Counted from the stretch's first letter, positions 7,867-16,969 are shown. The stretch is 64,000 nucleotides of DNA from Arthrobacter rhizosphaerae (GCF_023062595.1 NZ_JALLAN010000005.1:264967-328966), one strand, 5' to 3'. Translations and numbers: made by a program. The notes: generated by a model not told the origin, from the sequence alone.

Positions 7867-9288
7867 TCAGCTGGTTTGGCGGGCCAGCCTGATTTTTGAA
7901 CCTATCCTGCAGGCAGCAGCGATGGCGGCAATCAGCACCATGGTGCTGAACAGCTGAACCCGACTGGCTTCTGCCCAGAAGCCGACTGCCAAAATGAGGC
8001 CCAACAGCACCAGTCCGAAGATTGTCAGGGCCGGGTATCCCTTCATCCGCAACGGCAGTTCGGTTCCGTTCCGCTCTGCCCGCCGGCGGAGGATCAGCTG
8101 GGATACCAGTGCCGAACCCCACACCACGAGGCACGTCGAACCGACCAGCTGGAAGAGGGCCGGAAGGATCTGCTCCGGGAAGAGCAGTTCCAGCACCGTG
8201 GCGGCGAACCCGAAGGCCACCGAGACCAGAACTGCCGGCACCGGAACCCCCGCTGGCGTCAGCTTCGATAGAAAGCGGGGGGCCTCACCACGCTGCGACA
8301 GCGAGTACGCCATGCGTGATGCCCCGTAGAGGTTGGCGTTGAGTGCGGAGAGAAGGGCGACGGCGGCCACCAGTGTGATGGCTGTACCGGCACCAGGGAT
8401 GCGGGCGGCGTCGAGCACTCCCGCGAACGGCGAATCCAGGCCGGGGGAGCCGACGGGCAGTACGGCGGCGATCACCAAAACTGAGCCGATGTAGAAGACC
8501 AGGATGCGCCACACCACTGTCCGGATCGCGCCGCCAACGCTGCCCGCGGGGTCCTCGGTCTCGGCCGCGGCCACGCTGACGATTTCGGTTCCACCAAACG
8601 CGAAGATGACCACAAAGAGGGCCGCAGCCACGCCGCCGAAGCCCTCGGGAGCGAAATCTGCGCTGATGACGGCCAGGCCCGGGGAGGGCACGTCCGGCAG
8701 CAGGCCCAGAAACAGCGCGCCGCCGATAGCCAGGAACAGGACGATTGCCGCCACCTTGAGGATGGCGAACCAAAATTCGAATTCGCCGAAATTCTTCACT
8801 CCGGCCAGGTTGATGGCGGTAAAAAGCACCATAAAGGCCAAAGCAAGGGCCCACACGGGGATGACGGGCCACACCGGGAACAGCAATGCCGCCGCCCCCA
8901 GCGCTTCCGCGGCTATGACCACCACCAGTTGGATCCACCAGAGCCACCCCACGGTAGCTCCCGCTGTCTTGCCCATGGCATGTTCGGTATAGACGGAGAA
9001 CGCGCCGCTGTTGGGATGTGCTGCGGCCATTTCTCCGAGGGCCCACATCACCACAATGATCAGCGTGCCTGCCACGAGGTAGGAGATCAGGACAGCGGGT
9101 CCGGCCAGCTGTATGCCGGCGCCGGATCCGAGGAATAGACCGGCGCCAATGGCACTTCCGAGGCCCATCATTGCCAGCTGGCGCGGGCGGAGCGAATGGC
9201 CCAGTTGAACGGCAGGGCGTTCAGTATCAGGGTGTACAACGGCAGGGCGTTCCGTGGCAGAGCGTTCGGCGGTGGACTTCGTTGTCAT
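7867..9288 (-). CDS. Amino acid permease (APC superfamily, AAT-like)
   Basis: A 473-residue transporter with about 12 membrane helices. After a polar 30-residue N-terminus comes LRPRQLAMMGLGSAIGAGLFLGSG, the helix-1 signature of the amino acid transporter family that includes GABA, aromatic and basic amino acid permeases. The specific amino acid cannot be told from sequence. ATG 9288 has AGAAGG 7 bases upstream. It is divergent from the NrtR-nad operon. An E2 relic lies immediately downstream. Confidence 0.88.
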   Translation of the reverse strand: MTTKSTAERSATERPAVVHPDTERPAVQLGHSLRPRQLAMMGLGSAIGAGLFLGSGAGIQLAGPAVLISYLVAGTLIIVVMWALGEMAAAHPNSGAFSVYTEHAMGKTAGATVGWLWWIQLVVVIAAEALGAAALLFPVWPVIPVWALALAFMVLFTAINLAGVKNFGEFEFWFAILKVAAIVLFLAIGGALFLGLLPDVPSPGLAVISADFAPEGFGGVAAALFVVIFAFGGTEIVSVAAAETEDPAGSVGGAIRTVVWRILVFYIGSVLVIAAVLPVGSPGLDSPFAGVLDAARIPGAGTAITLVAAVALLSALNANLYGASRMAYSLSQRGEAPRFLSKLTPAGVPVPAVLVSVAFGFAATVLELLFPEQILPALFQLVGSTCLVVWGSALVSQLILRRRAERNGTELPLRMKGYPALTIFGLVLLGLILAVGFWAEASRVQLFSTMVLIAAIAAACRIGSKIRLARQTS

Positions 9289-9436
9289 GGGCGAACCTTC
9301 TTGGGGGTCGATGGGAGTCTGGTCCTTATGGGACCTACCGAATTTACCCCTTTTCCTTCTCCTCGCCCGTCAGCTCGTAGGAGAGCATGGTTGCAGTTTG
9401 CGTGGGCGAGCCTGACCTGGCGCAATCCGAAACATT

Positions 9437-9464
9437 TTGTTTTGAAGCGCCAACCCCTTACGAT
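9437..9464 (+). promoter_or_regulatory. Promoter of the NrtR-nad operon
   Basis: TTGTTT (9437-9442) and TACGAT (9459-9464) with a 16-bp spacer lie directly upstream of the palindromic operator candidate. Transcription would start close to or within the operator. Confidence 0.4.
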
Positions 9465-9470
9465 TAGTTC

Positions 9471-9485
9471 TAGTCAATGTGACTA
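9471..9485. promoter_or_regulatory. Candidate NrtR operator
   Basis: TAGTCA-ATG-TGACTA is a 15-bp palindrome with perfect 6-bp arms, about 75 bp upstream of the Nudix-type regulator and just after the predicted -10 box. Its position suits repression of the downstream regulator-nadABC operon by the first gene product. Binding has not been tested. Confidence 0.6.
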
Positions 9486-9560
9486 TAACTGTTTCACTGA
9501 AGTCCGGCTCGGCAGGGCGCTGATCCGGGCCAGCCCAAGGGTGCGGAGGGGGTGGGAATC

Positions 9561-10280
9561 ATGTACACGAGTGCAGCCAATGTCTCAGAACGCCAGGCGG
9601 CGCCACCTTCACTGGCTATTTCCACTGTCATCTTCGCCCTTCGTCCCAGCGAGCAGTCGGGCCGACCCACTCTGTGGCTTCCGCTGGTGCGGCGCATCCG
9701 CGAGCCATTCAAAGGACTCTGGGCGCTGCCCGGTGGCCCCCTTTCCCATGCCGAATCCCTCCAGGACGGAGCTTCGCGCAACCTTCAGGAAACCACGGGA
9801 CTGGCCCCAAGATACCTGGAACAGCTGTACGCCTTCGGAGGCCTCCACCGCTCGCCCACTCAAAGGGTGGTGTCCATCGTTTACTGGGCACTGGTCCAGC
9901 CCACAGAGGCTGCCCTCGCCGATGAGTCCGAAAACGTCAAGTGGTTCCGCGCCGACCGCCTCGGGGAACTGGCCTTTGACCACAACGCCATCGTGGACTA
10001 TGCGCTGTGGCGGCTGCGGAACAAGATGGCTTACGGTTCCATTGCCTATCACCTTCTTGGTGAATACTTCACGCTGGCGCAGGTGCGGGAGGTCTATGAG
10101 GCGGTCCTGGACAGGCAACTTGATCCTGCGAACTTCCGTCGGCAACTCAAATCCACCCCTGAGATTCAGGAAACCGGTGAATACCTCCAGGGCGGGAAAC
10201 ACCGTCCCCCACGCCTCTACCGCTTTATCGGCCACCCAGGCCTAGACCCAGATAACAGGAGCAATCATGAGCAGCGTTAA
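9561..10280 (+). CDS. nrtR: NrtR-type Nudix-related transcriptional regulator of NAD synthesis
   Basis: A 239-residue protein with an N-terminal Nudix-like domain (about 15-140) and a C-terminal winged-helix domain (about 150-225, ending in PPRLYRF). The Nudix box is degenerate: the expected R-E-U-x-E-E core reads R-N-L-Q-E-T, losing two metal-binding acids. This fits NrtR, where the domain senses ADP-ribose or another NAD-related metabolite instead of hydrolysing it. The gene overlaps nadA by 14 bases, and a palindrome lies in its promoter. ATG 9561 has GGAGG 11 bases upstream; GTG 9552 is possible but too close to that site. Confidence 0.85.
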   Translation: MYTSAANVSERQAAPPSLAISTVIFALRPSEQSGRPTLWLPLVRRIREPFKGLWALPGGPLSHAESLQDGASRNLQETTGLAPRYLEQLYAFGGLHRSPTQRVVSIVYWALVQPTEAALADESENVKWFRADRLGELAFDHNAIVDYALWRLRNKMAYGSIAYHLLGEYFTLAQVREVYEAVLDRQLDPANFRRQLKSTPEIQETGEYLQGGKHRPPRLYRFIGHPGLDPDNRSNHEQR

Positions 10281-11577
10281 CACAACCATCCAGCTCATCA
10301 CTCGTGAACAGGCCGAAAAAGGTTCGTTCGCGGCGGCGAAAGCCTCCACTTGCAGCCCTGCGCTGGCCAAGGGCCCCTGGGACTACGACCTCGCCGAGGC
10401 CCTCGCCGGCACACCCGCCTATGGTCCCGGTGCATCAAGTGCCGACGTCGCTCCTCCTGCCACTCCGAGGCAGGGGCAGCTGCCGGAAGAGTACAAACTG
10501 GCCAGCGATGCAGAGCTGGATGCCAGGATCAGGGCTGCCAAAGCAACGCTGGGGGAGCGGGCTGTGATCCTGGGCCACTTCTACCAGCGGGACGAAGTCA
10601 TCGAATACGCCGACTTCGTGGGTGACTCCTTCCAGCTGGCCAATGCAGCCCTGACCAAGCCTGAAGCCGAAGCCATCATCTTCTGCGGCGTTCATTTCAT
10701 GGCCGAAACGGCCGACATCCTCTCCAAACCCGATCAGGCCGTTATCCTGCCCAATCTCGCCGCCGGTTGTTCGATGGCCGACATGGCAGATATTGATTCG
10801 GTGACGGAGTGCTGGGAGCAGCTGGAGGAGGTCTTCGGCACCGAGCCCGACGCCGACGGCCGTGTTCCCGTTATCCCCGTGACCTACATGAATTCTTCCG
10901 CGGCCCTCAAAGGGTTCTGCGGAGACCACGGCGGAATCGTCTGCACATCCTCCAATGCTGCCACCGTGCTCGAGTGGGCATTCCAGCGTGCCCAGCGCGT
11001 TTTGTTCTTCCCCGACCAGCACCTGGGCCGTAACACTGCCAAGGCCATGGGGGTACCCCTGGACCGTATGCCCATGTGGAACCCCCGCAAGGACCTCGGC
11101 GGCAACGACGAAACCACCCTGCAGGACTCCCAGGTGATCCTTTGGCACGGCTTCTGCTCAGTTCACAAGCGCTTCAACGTCGGCCAGATCGAAAAAGCAC
11201 GGGTCGACTTCCCCGGAGTACAGGTGATCGTCCACCCCGAATGCCCCATGGAGGTCGTTGACGCCGCCGATTCGGCCGGATCCACCGACTTCATCAGGAA
11301 GGCCATCGCGGCGGCCACTGAGCCAACAGTCTTTGCCATTGGTACCGAAATCAACATGGTGAACAGGCTCGCTGCCGAGTACCCGCAGCACACCATCTTT
11401 TGCCTGGACCCGGTCATCTGCCCGTGTTCCACAATGTACCGGATCCACCCGGGCTACCTCGCCTGGGTCCTTGAGGGACTGGTGAACGGCGAAGTGCTTA
11501 ACCGGATCACCGTCGATGACGCCGTGGCCGGCCCGGCACGCCTGGCCCTGGAACGGATGCTGGCGGCACGTCCATGA
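10267..11577 (+). CDS. nadA: Quinolinate synthase NadA
   Basis: A 436-residue [4Fe-4S] enzyme condensing iminoaspartate with dihydroxyacetone phosphate to quinolinate. Likely cluster ligands are Cys168 in AAGCSMADM, Cys326 in HPECPMEV, and Cys385 or Cys387 in CPCSTM. Substrate-binding landmarks include ILGHFYQ and the MNSSAALKG / CTSSNA segments. The protein has about 75 extra N-terminal residues compared with short bacterial NadA, as is common in actinobacteria. It overlaps the upstream regulator by 14 bases, and its stop overlaps the nadB start (ATGA). Confidence 0.96.
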   Translation: MSSVNTTIQLITREQAEKGSFAAAKASTCSPALAKGPWDYDLAEALAGTPAYGPGASSADVAPPATPRQGQLPEEYKLASDAELDARIRAAKATLGERAVILGHFYQRDEVIEYADFVGDSFQLANAALTKPEAEAIIFCGVHFMAETADILSKPDQAVILPNLAAGCSMADMADIDSVTECWEQLEEVFGTEPDADGRVPVIPVTYMNSSAALKGFCGDHGGIVCTSSNAATVLEWAFQRAQRVLFFPDQHLGRNTAKAMGVPLDRMPMWNPRKDLGGNDETTLQDSQVILWHGFCSVHKRFNVGQIEKARVDFPGVQVIVHPECPMEVVDAADSAGSTDFIRKAIAAATEPTVFAIGTEINMVNRLAAEYPQHTIFCLDPVICPCSTMYRIHPGYLAWVLEGLVNGEVLNRITVDDAVAGPARLALERMLAARP

Positions 11578-13280
11578 ACGGGCAGGCGCCAACGCGCGGG
11601 CCCCGGCAGGAGCGTACGCTCGTCGTCGTCGGAAGCGGCATAGCCGGACTCTACGCGGCCCTGCTGGCGGCAGATGAGCCCCGGACCCATGGCGGCGGGA
11701 CTGACGTGGTGCTCCTGACCAAGGGAACTCTGGAACAGAGCAACACCTTCTATGCGCAAGGTGGAGTTTCAGCAGTGCTGGAGCCAGGAGAAGCAGCGCC
11801 CGGTGACTCCGTTGCCGCACACATCGCCGATACTCTCGCCGCCGGCGCGGGCCTGAACAACCCAGAAGCCGTTCGCGTGCTGTGCACCGAAGCCGTCCGT
11901 GATATCGCCGGGCTGAAGCGTTTCGGGGTGGACTTCGACCTCAATGACGCCGGACATCCTGCCCTGGGGCTGGAAGCGGCCCACTCCGCACCCCGGATCC
12001 TGCATGCCGGTGGGGACGCGACCGGCGCGGGCATCGCCAGGGGACTTATCGCCGCCGTCCTCGAGCGGGCAGTCAGCGGGAGGCTGCGGTTGGTGACGGA
12101 CGCGTTCGTCACTGAACTGTCGACGTCGAACGGAAGCGTTTCGGGGGTGAAGTACCTCCACAATGGTCTGGTCACCAGCATCGAGGCCGACGCCGTTCTG
12201 CTGGCCACCGGCGGCGCCGGCCGGCTCTTTGCCCGCACCAGCAACCCGGAGGTGGCAACCGCAGACGGTTTGGCCTTGGCCTGGCGTGCGGGGGCAGCTG
12301 TCCGGCACCTGGAGTTCTTCCAGTTCCATCCCACCACCTTGGCGGCAACGGAACGGCCCGGCGGGCCGCCCCCGCTGCTTATCTCCGAGGCAGTACGTGG
12401 TGAAGGCGCAGTCCTTACGGATGCTGCCGGTCACCGGTTTATGCCTGATTACCACCCCGACGGCGAGCTCGCCCCCCGCGATGTTGTTTCCCGCAGCATT
12501 GCCCTCCACCTGGCAAGGACTGGCGCGCCGGCCGACAGCCCGGTCTACCTGGATGCGCGCGGCATCGAAGCCTCCAAGGGAGCTGGATTCCTGGCGCGTC
12601 GTTTCCCGACGCTGACAGCTGCCACCCGTGCCGCCGGTTACGACTGGACGGTGGAAGTGCTGCCCGTATCCCCGGCCGCCCATTACTGGATGGGAGGCGT
12701 GGCCACAGACCTCTGGGGCCGGACCTCAATCCCAAGGCTCTACGCTGCGGGCGAGGTCGCCTGCACGGGGGCCCAGGGCGCCAACCGGCTGGCAAGCAAT
12801 TCCCTGCTCGAAGGTCTCGTTTTTGGCAGGCGCGCAGTCGAGGCCTATCTCGATGCTTCCGAACCGGTAGCCCGCCTTGACGCAACTGACGCCGGCTTGG
12901 CAGCAAGCGACGCCGGCTTTGATGCCGAGCCTCCCGCGGAGAATGACGCTGCCGGGGGTTTCCCCGGCTTCGAATCCGAGGACTTCAGCCGCGGTGCCTT
13001 GTCCCGTCTGATGACCCGGGCGGCCGGCGTCCTGCGTACCGGTGCCGAGCTGGATGAGGCAGCAGGGCAGTTGTCGGTCTGGGCAACAGACATGGCCCGG
13101 ATTACCGCGCTGGCCATACGTGATTACGAAGACCGGAACCTGCTGCTGGCAGCACAGTTGCTCGTTGCTGCAGCACGGTCACGGAAAGAGTCTGTCGGTG
13201 CGCACTACCGCTCTGACACCCCAGAGAACTTGCGTGGTCAGGGAGCCACCAGTCTTCCGATGCAAAGGATCAGCTCATGA
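11574..13280 (+). CDS. nadB: L-aspartate oxidase NadB
   Basis: A 568-residue FAD flavoprotein oxidising L-aspartate to iminoaspartate for NadA. The dinucleotide-binding motif GSGIAGLYA is at residues 20-28, and SNTFYAQGGVSAV, SEAVRGEGAVL and GANRLASNSLLEGLVFG are family-typical. HYWMGGVATD marks the substrate and FAD region. A low-complexity Asp/Ala-rich insert (around ATDAGLAASDAG) sits before the C-terminal helical domain. It starts within the nadA stop codon and overlaps nadC by four bases, so translational coupling is likely. Confidence 0.96.
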   Translation: MNGQAPTRGPRQERTLVVVGSGIAGLYAALLAADEPRTHGGGTDVVLLTKGTLEQSNTFYAQGGVSAVLEPGEAAPGDSVAAHIADTLAAGAGLNNPEAVRVLCTEAVRDIAGLKRFGVDFDLNDAGHPALGLEAAHSAPRILHAGGDATGAGIARGLIAAVLERAVSGRLRLVTDAFVTELSTSNGSVSGVKYLHNGLVTSIEADAVLLATGGAGRLFARTSNPEVATADGLALAWRAGAAVRHLEFFQFHPTTLAATERPGGPPPLLISEAVRGEGAVLTDAAGHRFMPDYHPDGELAPRDVVSRSIALHLARTGAPADSPVYLDARGIEASKGAGFLARRFPTLTAATRAAGYDWTVEVLPVSPAAHYWMGGVATDLWGRTSIPRLYAAGEVACTGAQGANRLASNSLLEGLVFGRRAVEAYLDASEPVARLDATDAGLAASDAGFDAEPPAENDAAGGFPGFESEDFSRGALSRLMTRAAGVLRTGAELDEAAGQLSVWATDMARITALAIRDYEDRNLLLAAQLLVAAARSRKESVGAHYRSDTPENLRGQGATSLPMQRISS

Positions 13281-14251
13281 CGTCCACAGCCCACGTTTTC
13301 ACACCAAGCGATGCCGTTTCAGCTACTGGCAGCGCCGTCGTGGGGAGCCTCCCGGACGCCGCCGTCCTGAAAGTCCTGCGCGCCGCCCTGGAAGAGGACG
13401 CACCCTACGGCGACATCACGTCCCAGACCCTCATCCCGGAAGAAGCCCGCGCCACCGCTGTGCTCAATGCCAGGGTTTCCGGCGTGCTCAGTGGAGGAAC
13501 CGTGTTCGCCGCTGCGATGAAACTCACTGATCCGGACGCCGTCGTCGAACTCCTGGTGGCCGACGGGGAGCGATTCACTGCCGGCACGTCCCTTGCCAGG
13601 GTGACAGGCAACGCCAGGGCTGTATTGCTCGCCGAACGCGTTGCGTTGAACCTGGTCCAGCGGATGAGCGCGATTGCCACCAAAACAGCCGGGTTTGTGG
13701 ATCTGGTGGCCGGAACCAAGGCACGGATCACGGACACGAGGAAAACCACCCCCGGGCTTCGCATCCTGGAGCGTTATGCGGTCCGCTGTGGCGGCGGCGC
13801 CAACCATCGCTTCAGCCTGTCCGACGCAGTACTGGCTAAAGACAACCACCTGGCGGTCATCACCGGCGGTGATTCCCGCAAACTGACGGACCTCCTGCTG
13901 CAGGCCAAGGCCCGGCTGGGGCACACCACCCACTTTGAGGTGGAAGTGGACACCATGGAGCAGATCGAACCTGTGCTTGCGGCCCGTGTGGACACCATCA
14001 TGCTGGACAACTTCAGCCTGACGGACCTGGTAGCCGGAGTGGCGCTGGTGAACGGGCGTGCGCGGATCGAGGCGAGCGGCAACGTATCCCTTGAAACGGT
14101 GGCCGGCATCGCCGCGACCGGTGTGGACGTCATCTCGATTGGAGGGCTCACCCACACCGTTGCCGCCTTGGATCTCGGGTTGGACCTGGAGCTGGACCTT
14201 ACGCCCGGTCTCAACCCCGCCCATGTCTCCGGGACCGCTGAACCGTCATGA
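13277..14251 (+). CDS. nadC: Nicotinate-nucleotide pyrophosphorylase (carboxylating) NadC
   Basis: A 324-residue quinolinate phosphoribosyltransferase. It converts quinolinate and PRPP to nicotinate mononucleotide. The conserved DTRKTTPGLRILERYAV and CGGGANHR segments form the active site; the C-terminal TIMLDNFS and ISIGGLTHT belong to the barrel. It overlaps nadB and the cysteine desulfurase by ATGA junctions, making a tightly coupled four-enzyme operon behind NrtR. Confidence 0.96.
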   Translation: MTSTAHVFTPSDAVSATGSAVVGSLPDAAVLKVLRAALEEDAPYGDITSQTLIPEEARATAVLNARVSGVLSGGTVFAAAMKLTDPDAVVELLVADGERFTAGTSLARVTGNARAVLLAERVALNLVQRMSAIATKTAGFVDLVAGTKARITDTRKTTPGLRILERYAVRCGGGANHRFSLSDAVLAKDNHLAVITGGDSRKLTDLLLQAKARLGHTTHFEVEVDTMEQIEPVLAARVDTIMLDNFSLTDLVAGVALVNGRARIEASGNVSLETVAGIAATGVDVISIGGLTHTVAALDLGLDLELDLTPGLNPAHVSGTAEPS

Positions 14252-15423
14252 TTTTCCTCGACGCGGCCGCCACAACACCGGTCCGGCGGGAGGTGCTCGA
14301 AGCCATGTGGCCCTACCTGACCGGTGAATTCGGCAATCCCTCCAGCCACCATACGCTGGGAGAAGCTGCCGCCAACGCGCTCGCAGACGCAAGGGCAACT
14401 GTGGCACGTGCTCTCGCCTGCCGGCCTGGCGAAGTAACCTTCACCTCAGGAGGTACGGAAGCGGACAACCTGGCCGTAAAAGGGATCTCACTGGCCCGCC
14501 AAGCTGCCGATCCACGCCACAACAGGGTAGTCATCAGCGCGATTGAGCATCCGGCAGTAGAGGAATCAGCCAGGTACCTGGAGCGCTTCCACGGGTTCGC
14601 CGTTGATGTGGTCCCCGTGGACCGGTACGGGCAGGTGACACCGGAGGCGCTTGCAGAAGTGCTGCGGCCTGATACCGCTCTGGTCAGTGTTATGTATGCC
14701 AATAACGAGATCGGGACCATCCAGCCGGTGGCTGCTTTGGCTGCCGTTGCGCACCTGCACGGCATACCGTTCCACACCGACGCCGTGCAGGCTGCAGGCT
14801 GGCTTTCCCTGGACACCAAGGCGCTGGGCGTGGATGCCCTCAGCATTTCCGGGCACAAGCTTGGTGCTCCCAAGGGCAATGGGGCACTCTATCTCCGAAG
14901 CCGGACCCGGATTGAGCCATTGGTTCATGGGGGAGGCCAAGAGCGGGGCCGCCGCTCAGGTACGGAGAACGTAGCGGGAGCTGTAGCTCTGGCAAAGGCG
15001 CTCACGATGGTGAGCGTGGATGAACAGGGACGCTCGGCCGCAGAGCCATTGGCTGGCAGGGTTGCAGGGCTCCGCGATCAATTCATCAGGAGCGTCCTGG
15101 ACCTCGTACCGGGTGCCATTCTGACCGGTCACCCCGGGGAGCGCCTGCCCTCCATCGCATCATTCTGCTTCCCCGGTACCAGCGGAGAGTCTGTTCTGCT
15201 GGAACTGGAGCGCCAAGGCGTGGTGTGCTCAAGCGGTTCTGCCTGCGCGGCTGGTTCGGATGCCGCCTCGCCGGTGTTGCTGGCCGTGGGGATTGAGGCA
15301 GAAGTTGCCCAAACAGCAGTGCGGTTCAGTTTCGACTCTACGGTGGACGCCGCTGAACTTGAGGAAGCAGCAGCCGCGGTGGGCGCCGCCGTAGGGAATG
15401 TCCGTTCGCTCAGCGGCCGCTAA
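14248..15423 (+). CDS. Cysteine desulfurase (NifS/IscS-like), probably serving NadA
   Basis: A 391-residue PLP enzyme of the class V aminotransferase fold. His101 (SAIEHPAVE), the PLP lysine Lys204 (SGHKLGAPK) and the catalytic loop cysteine in SSGSACAAG (Cys333) are present. It releases sulfur from cysteine as a persulfide. Its place as the last gene of the nadABC operon, with an ATGA overlap, suggests it builds the oxygen-sensitive cluster of NadA, as the nifS-like gene beside nad genes does in Bacillus. Its last 14 bases overlap the convergent FAH-family gene. Confidence 0.92.
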   Translation: MIFLDAAATTPVRREVLEAMWPYLTGEFGNPSSHHTLGEAAANALADARATVARALACRPGEVTFTSGGTEADNLAVKGISLARQAADPRHNRVVISAIEHPAVEESARYLERFHGFAVDVVPVDRYGQVTPEALAEVLRPDTALVSVMYANNEIGTIQPVAALAAVAHLHGIPFHTDAVQAAGWLSLDTKALGVDALSISGHKLGAPKGNGALYLRSRTRIEPLVHGGGQERGRRSGTENVAGAVALAKALTMVSVDEQGRSAAEPLAGRVAGLRDQFIRSVLDLVPGAILTGHPGERLPSIASFCFPGTSGESVLLELERQGVVCSSGSACAAGSDAASPVLLAVGIEAEVAQTAVRFSFDSTVDAAELEEAAAAVGAAVGNVRSLSGR

Positions 15424-16261
15424 CGCTCCGGACAGTTACTGGATTGGTGAGCTCGCCGATCCCCTCCACGCGACACGTGACGGTGTCGCCCGGTTCGAGT
15501 GGCACAGATGTAGCCGGAAACCCGGTGAGGACGAGATCACCCGGATGCAGGGTCATAAAAGAAGTCAGGTACACCAGGATCTCGTCCACCTTCCACCCAA
15601 GATCAGCTGAGCTCCCGGACTCAAGCTCCCTGCCGTTGTGTGTGATGCCCATGGACACGGACGTATCGTCCAGGGCAGTGACCAGCCACGGTCCAACGGG
15701 GGTGAAGGTGTCCTGGCTCTTGGCACTGATCCACAGCTGATCCGTCTGCTGGTGTTCCCGGCTGGTTACGTCGTTCCCGATCGTGTATCCCAGTACGGCA
15801 GTGCGTGCATTATGGAGGTTCAGTCTCCGCGCTTTGCGCCCGACGACGACCGTGAGTTCGGCTTCGGGGTCCACCTGCCCTCCACCGTCCGGAAGTTCAA
15901 TGGTGTCGCCGGGTCCGATGACGCTTGTGGCCGCCTTGTGGAACGCCTGAGGTGGAAGGGCCCGGCCGGACGTGCCCGTGTTGTGGGCCATCCCGAGAAC
16001 GTTGGCGGGAACGCTGGGTGCCAGGAAACGGAACGTATCCTCGCTGACCTCCTGGCCTGCAGTCCAGCCGCTGCGTGCCGGGCTTTCCGCGTTTGCCAGG
16101 GACCCCGGATAGGGCGAGGCAATGACGGTCCATCGCCGCCCTCCAGCAGAGGTGAAGTCGGGGCAGTCGTTGGCCACGAAGTACTGTTCGGTTGGTGTGT
16201 TGGGTGATTCCGTGACCAATGGACGGACACGGGCAATGCGGCGGGCAGGACCTGGAATCAT
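15410..16261 (-). CDS. Fumarylacetoacetate hydrolase (FAH) family protein
   Basis: A 283-residue protein with the FAH catalytic domain. The metal ligands are seen in DPEAELTVVVG (Glu133, Glu135) and GYTIGNDVTSRE (Asp164). Members hydrolyse or decarboxylate beta-diketo acids such as acylpyruvates, often in aromatic catabolism; the substrate here is unknown. ATG 16261 has AGGA 7 bases upstream and is preferred over GTG 16267. It faces the nad operon and overlaps its end by 14 bases. A second, shorter FAH-family gene lies at 58864. Confidence 0.88.
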   Translation of the reverse strand: MIPGPARRIARVRPLVTESPNTPTEQYFVANDCPDFTSAGGRRWTVIASPYPGSLANAESPARSGWTAGQEVSEDTFRFLAPSVPANVLGMAHNTGTSGRALPPQAFHKAATSVIGPGDTIELPDGGGQVDPEAELTVVVGRKARRLNLHNARTAVLGYTIGNDVTSREHQQTDQLWISAKSQDTFTPVGPWLVTALDDTSVSMGITHNGRELESGSSADLGWKVDEILVYLTSFMTLHPGDLVLTGFPATSVPLEPGDTVTCRVEGIGELTNPVTVRSVSGR

Positions 16262-16292
16262 CCCCACATCCTATGTTCCGTTCGGCCCTAGG

Positions 16293-16329
16293 CCAGGGCT
16301 GCGGAACCCTACACCAGGGCTGCGGAACC
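16293..16329. repeat. 16-bp direct repeat at the end of the DM13 gene
   Basis: CCAGGGCTGCGGAACC occurs at 16293-16308 and 16314-16329, period 21 bp. The right copy encodes the last residues of the DM13 protein (GSAAL) on the minus strand and the left copy follows its stop codon, in frame, where it would again read GSAAL and a stop. It looks like a short 3'-end duplication. Confidence 0.8.
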
Positions 16330-16893
16330 GAAGGCGACGCTGAACCTGTCGCACCAGAGCACTACCGTGTCCAGTCCGCTCAGGTCAGCACCGGCGGGAA
16401 TGACGTAATTGTGGGTGCCATGGGTCGCCTTGATGAGGCCGAGGTCCACGTATTTGCCTCCGCGATACTTGAACCAGTCCCCGCCGGCGTCGAGCTCACT
16501 GAGCCAGATCTTGACGTCGGGACCATCGCTGCTCGCCAGATTCTCCAGCCGGAGCAACTGCGTCCCGTCTGCGAGCCTGAGGAGGCTCGCCGTCCCGCTG
16601 GTGGGGTGCTCCTGGGATTGAAAATCGCCCTTGGCCACCACAATGGGTGCAGCTTCGGAAGCCGGGGCCGCTGCAGTCGCCGTGGGCTGCATACTTTCCG
16701 TGGGGCCCGACGGCGAAACTCCCGTTGCGTTCGAGGGGGAGGAGGCGGCGGGTACGGCCTCAGGCAGGGCCTCGTTAAGGGTGCTGCTTGTAAAGAGGCG
16801 CCAGGGTTGGAATAGGTAGGCGCCGATCAACAGCACAGCCACCGTGCAGGGAATGAGCACAGCCAGTACTTTGCGGCGTTTGAGAAATTCCAT
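16309..16893 (-). CDS. Membrane-anchored DM13 domain protein
   Basis: A 194-residue protein. Residues about 9-30 form an N-terminal membrane anchor or uncleaved signal, followed by a Ser/Ala/Pro/Thr-rich linker (about 38-80) and a DM13 domain (about 85-190: GTASLLRLADG, LRLENLASSDGPDVKIWL, and near the C-terminus VVLWCDRFSVAFGSA). DM13 domains carry a conserved Cys and are proposed to act in electron transfer; the Cys is present in WCDRF. The domain would face outside the membrane. It lies upstream of the FAH-family gene on the same strand, but a functional link is not evident. Confidence 0.85.
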   Translation of the reverse strand: MEFLKRRKVLAVLIPCTVAVLLIGAYLFQPWRLFTSSTLNEALPEAVPAASSPSNATGVSPSGPTESMQPTATAAAPASEAAPIVVAKGDFQSQEHPTSGTASLLRLADGTQLLRLENLASSDGPDVKIWLSELDAGGDWFKYRGGKYVDLGLIKATHGTHNYVIPAGADLSGLDTVVLWCDRFSVAFGSAALV

Positions 16894-16926
16894 GTCTCTA
16901 CGGTAGGCGCGGAGGGAATGCCCTGT

Positions 16927-16969
16927 CCCGGGGAAAGTCTTACCGTTTGCTGACAGCCCGGGGAAAGTC
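16927..16969. repeat. Direct repeat CCCGGGGAAAGTC upstream of the DM13 gene
   Basis: The 13-bp sequence occurs at 16927-16939 and 16957-16969, exactly 30 bp apart, in the 84-bp gap between the DM13 gene start and the DUF1684 gene end. Seen from the DM13 gene it reads GACTTTCCCCGGG twice. Spacing near three helical turns would suit activator or ECF promoter elements; this is inference. Confidence 0.5.
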
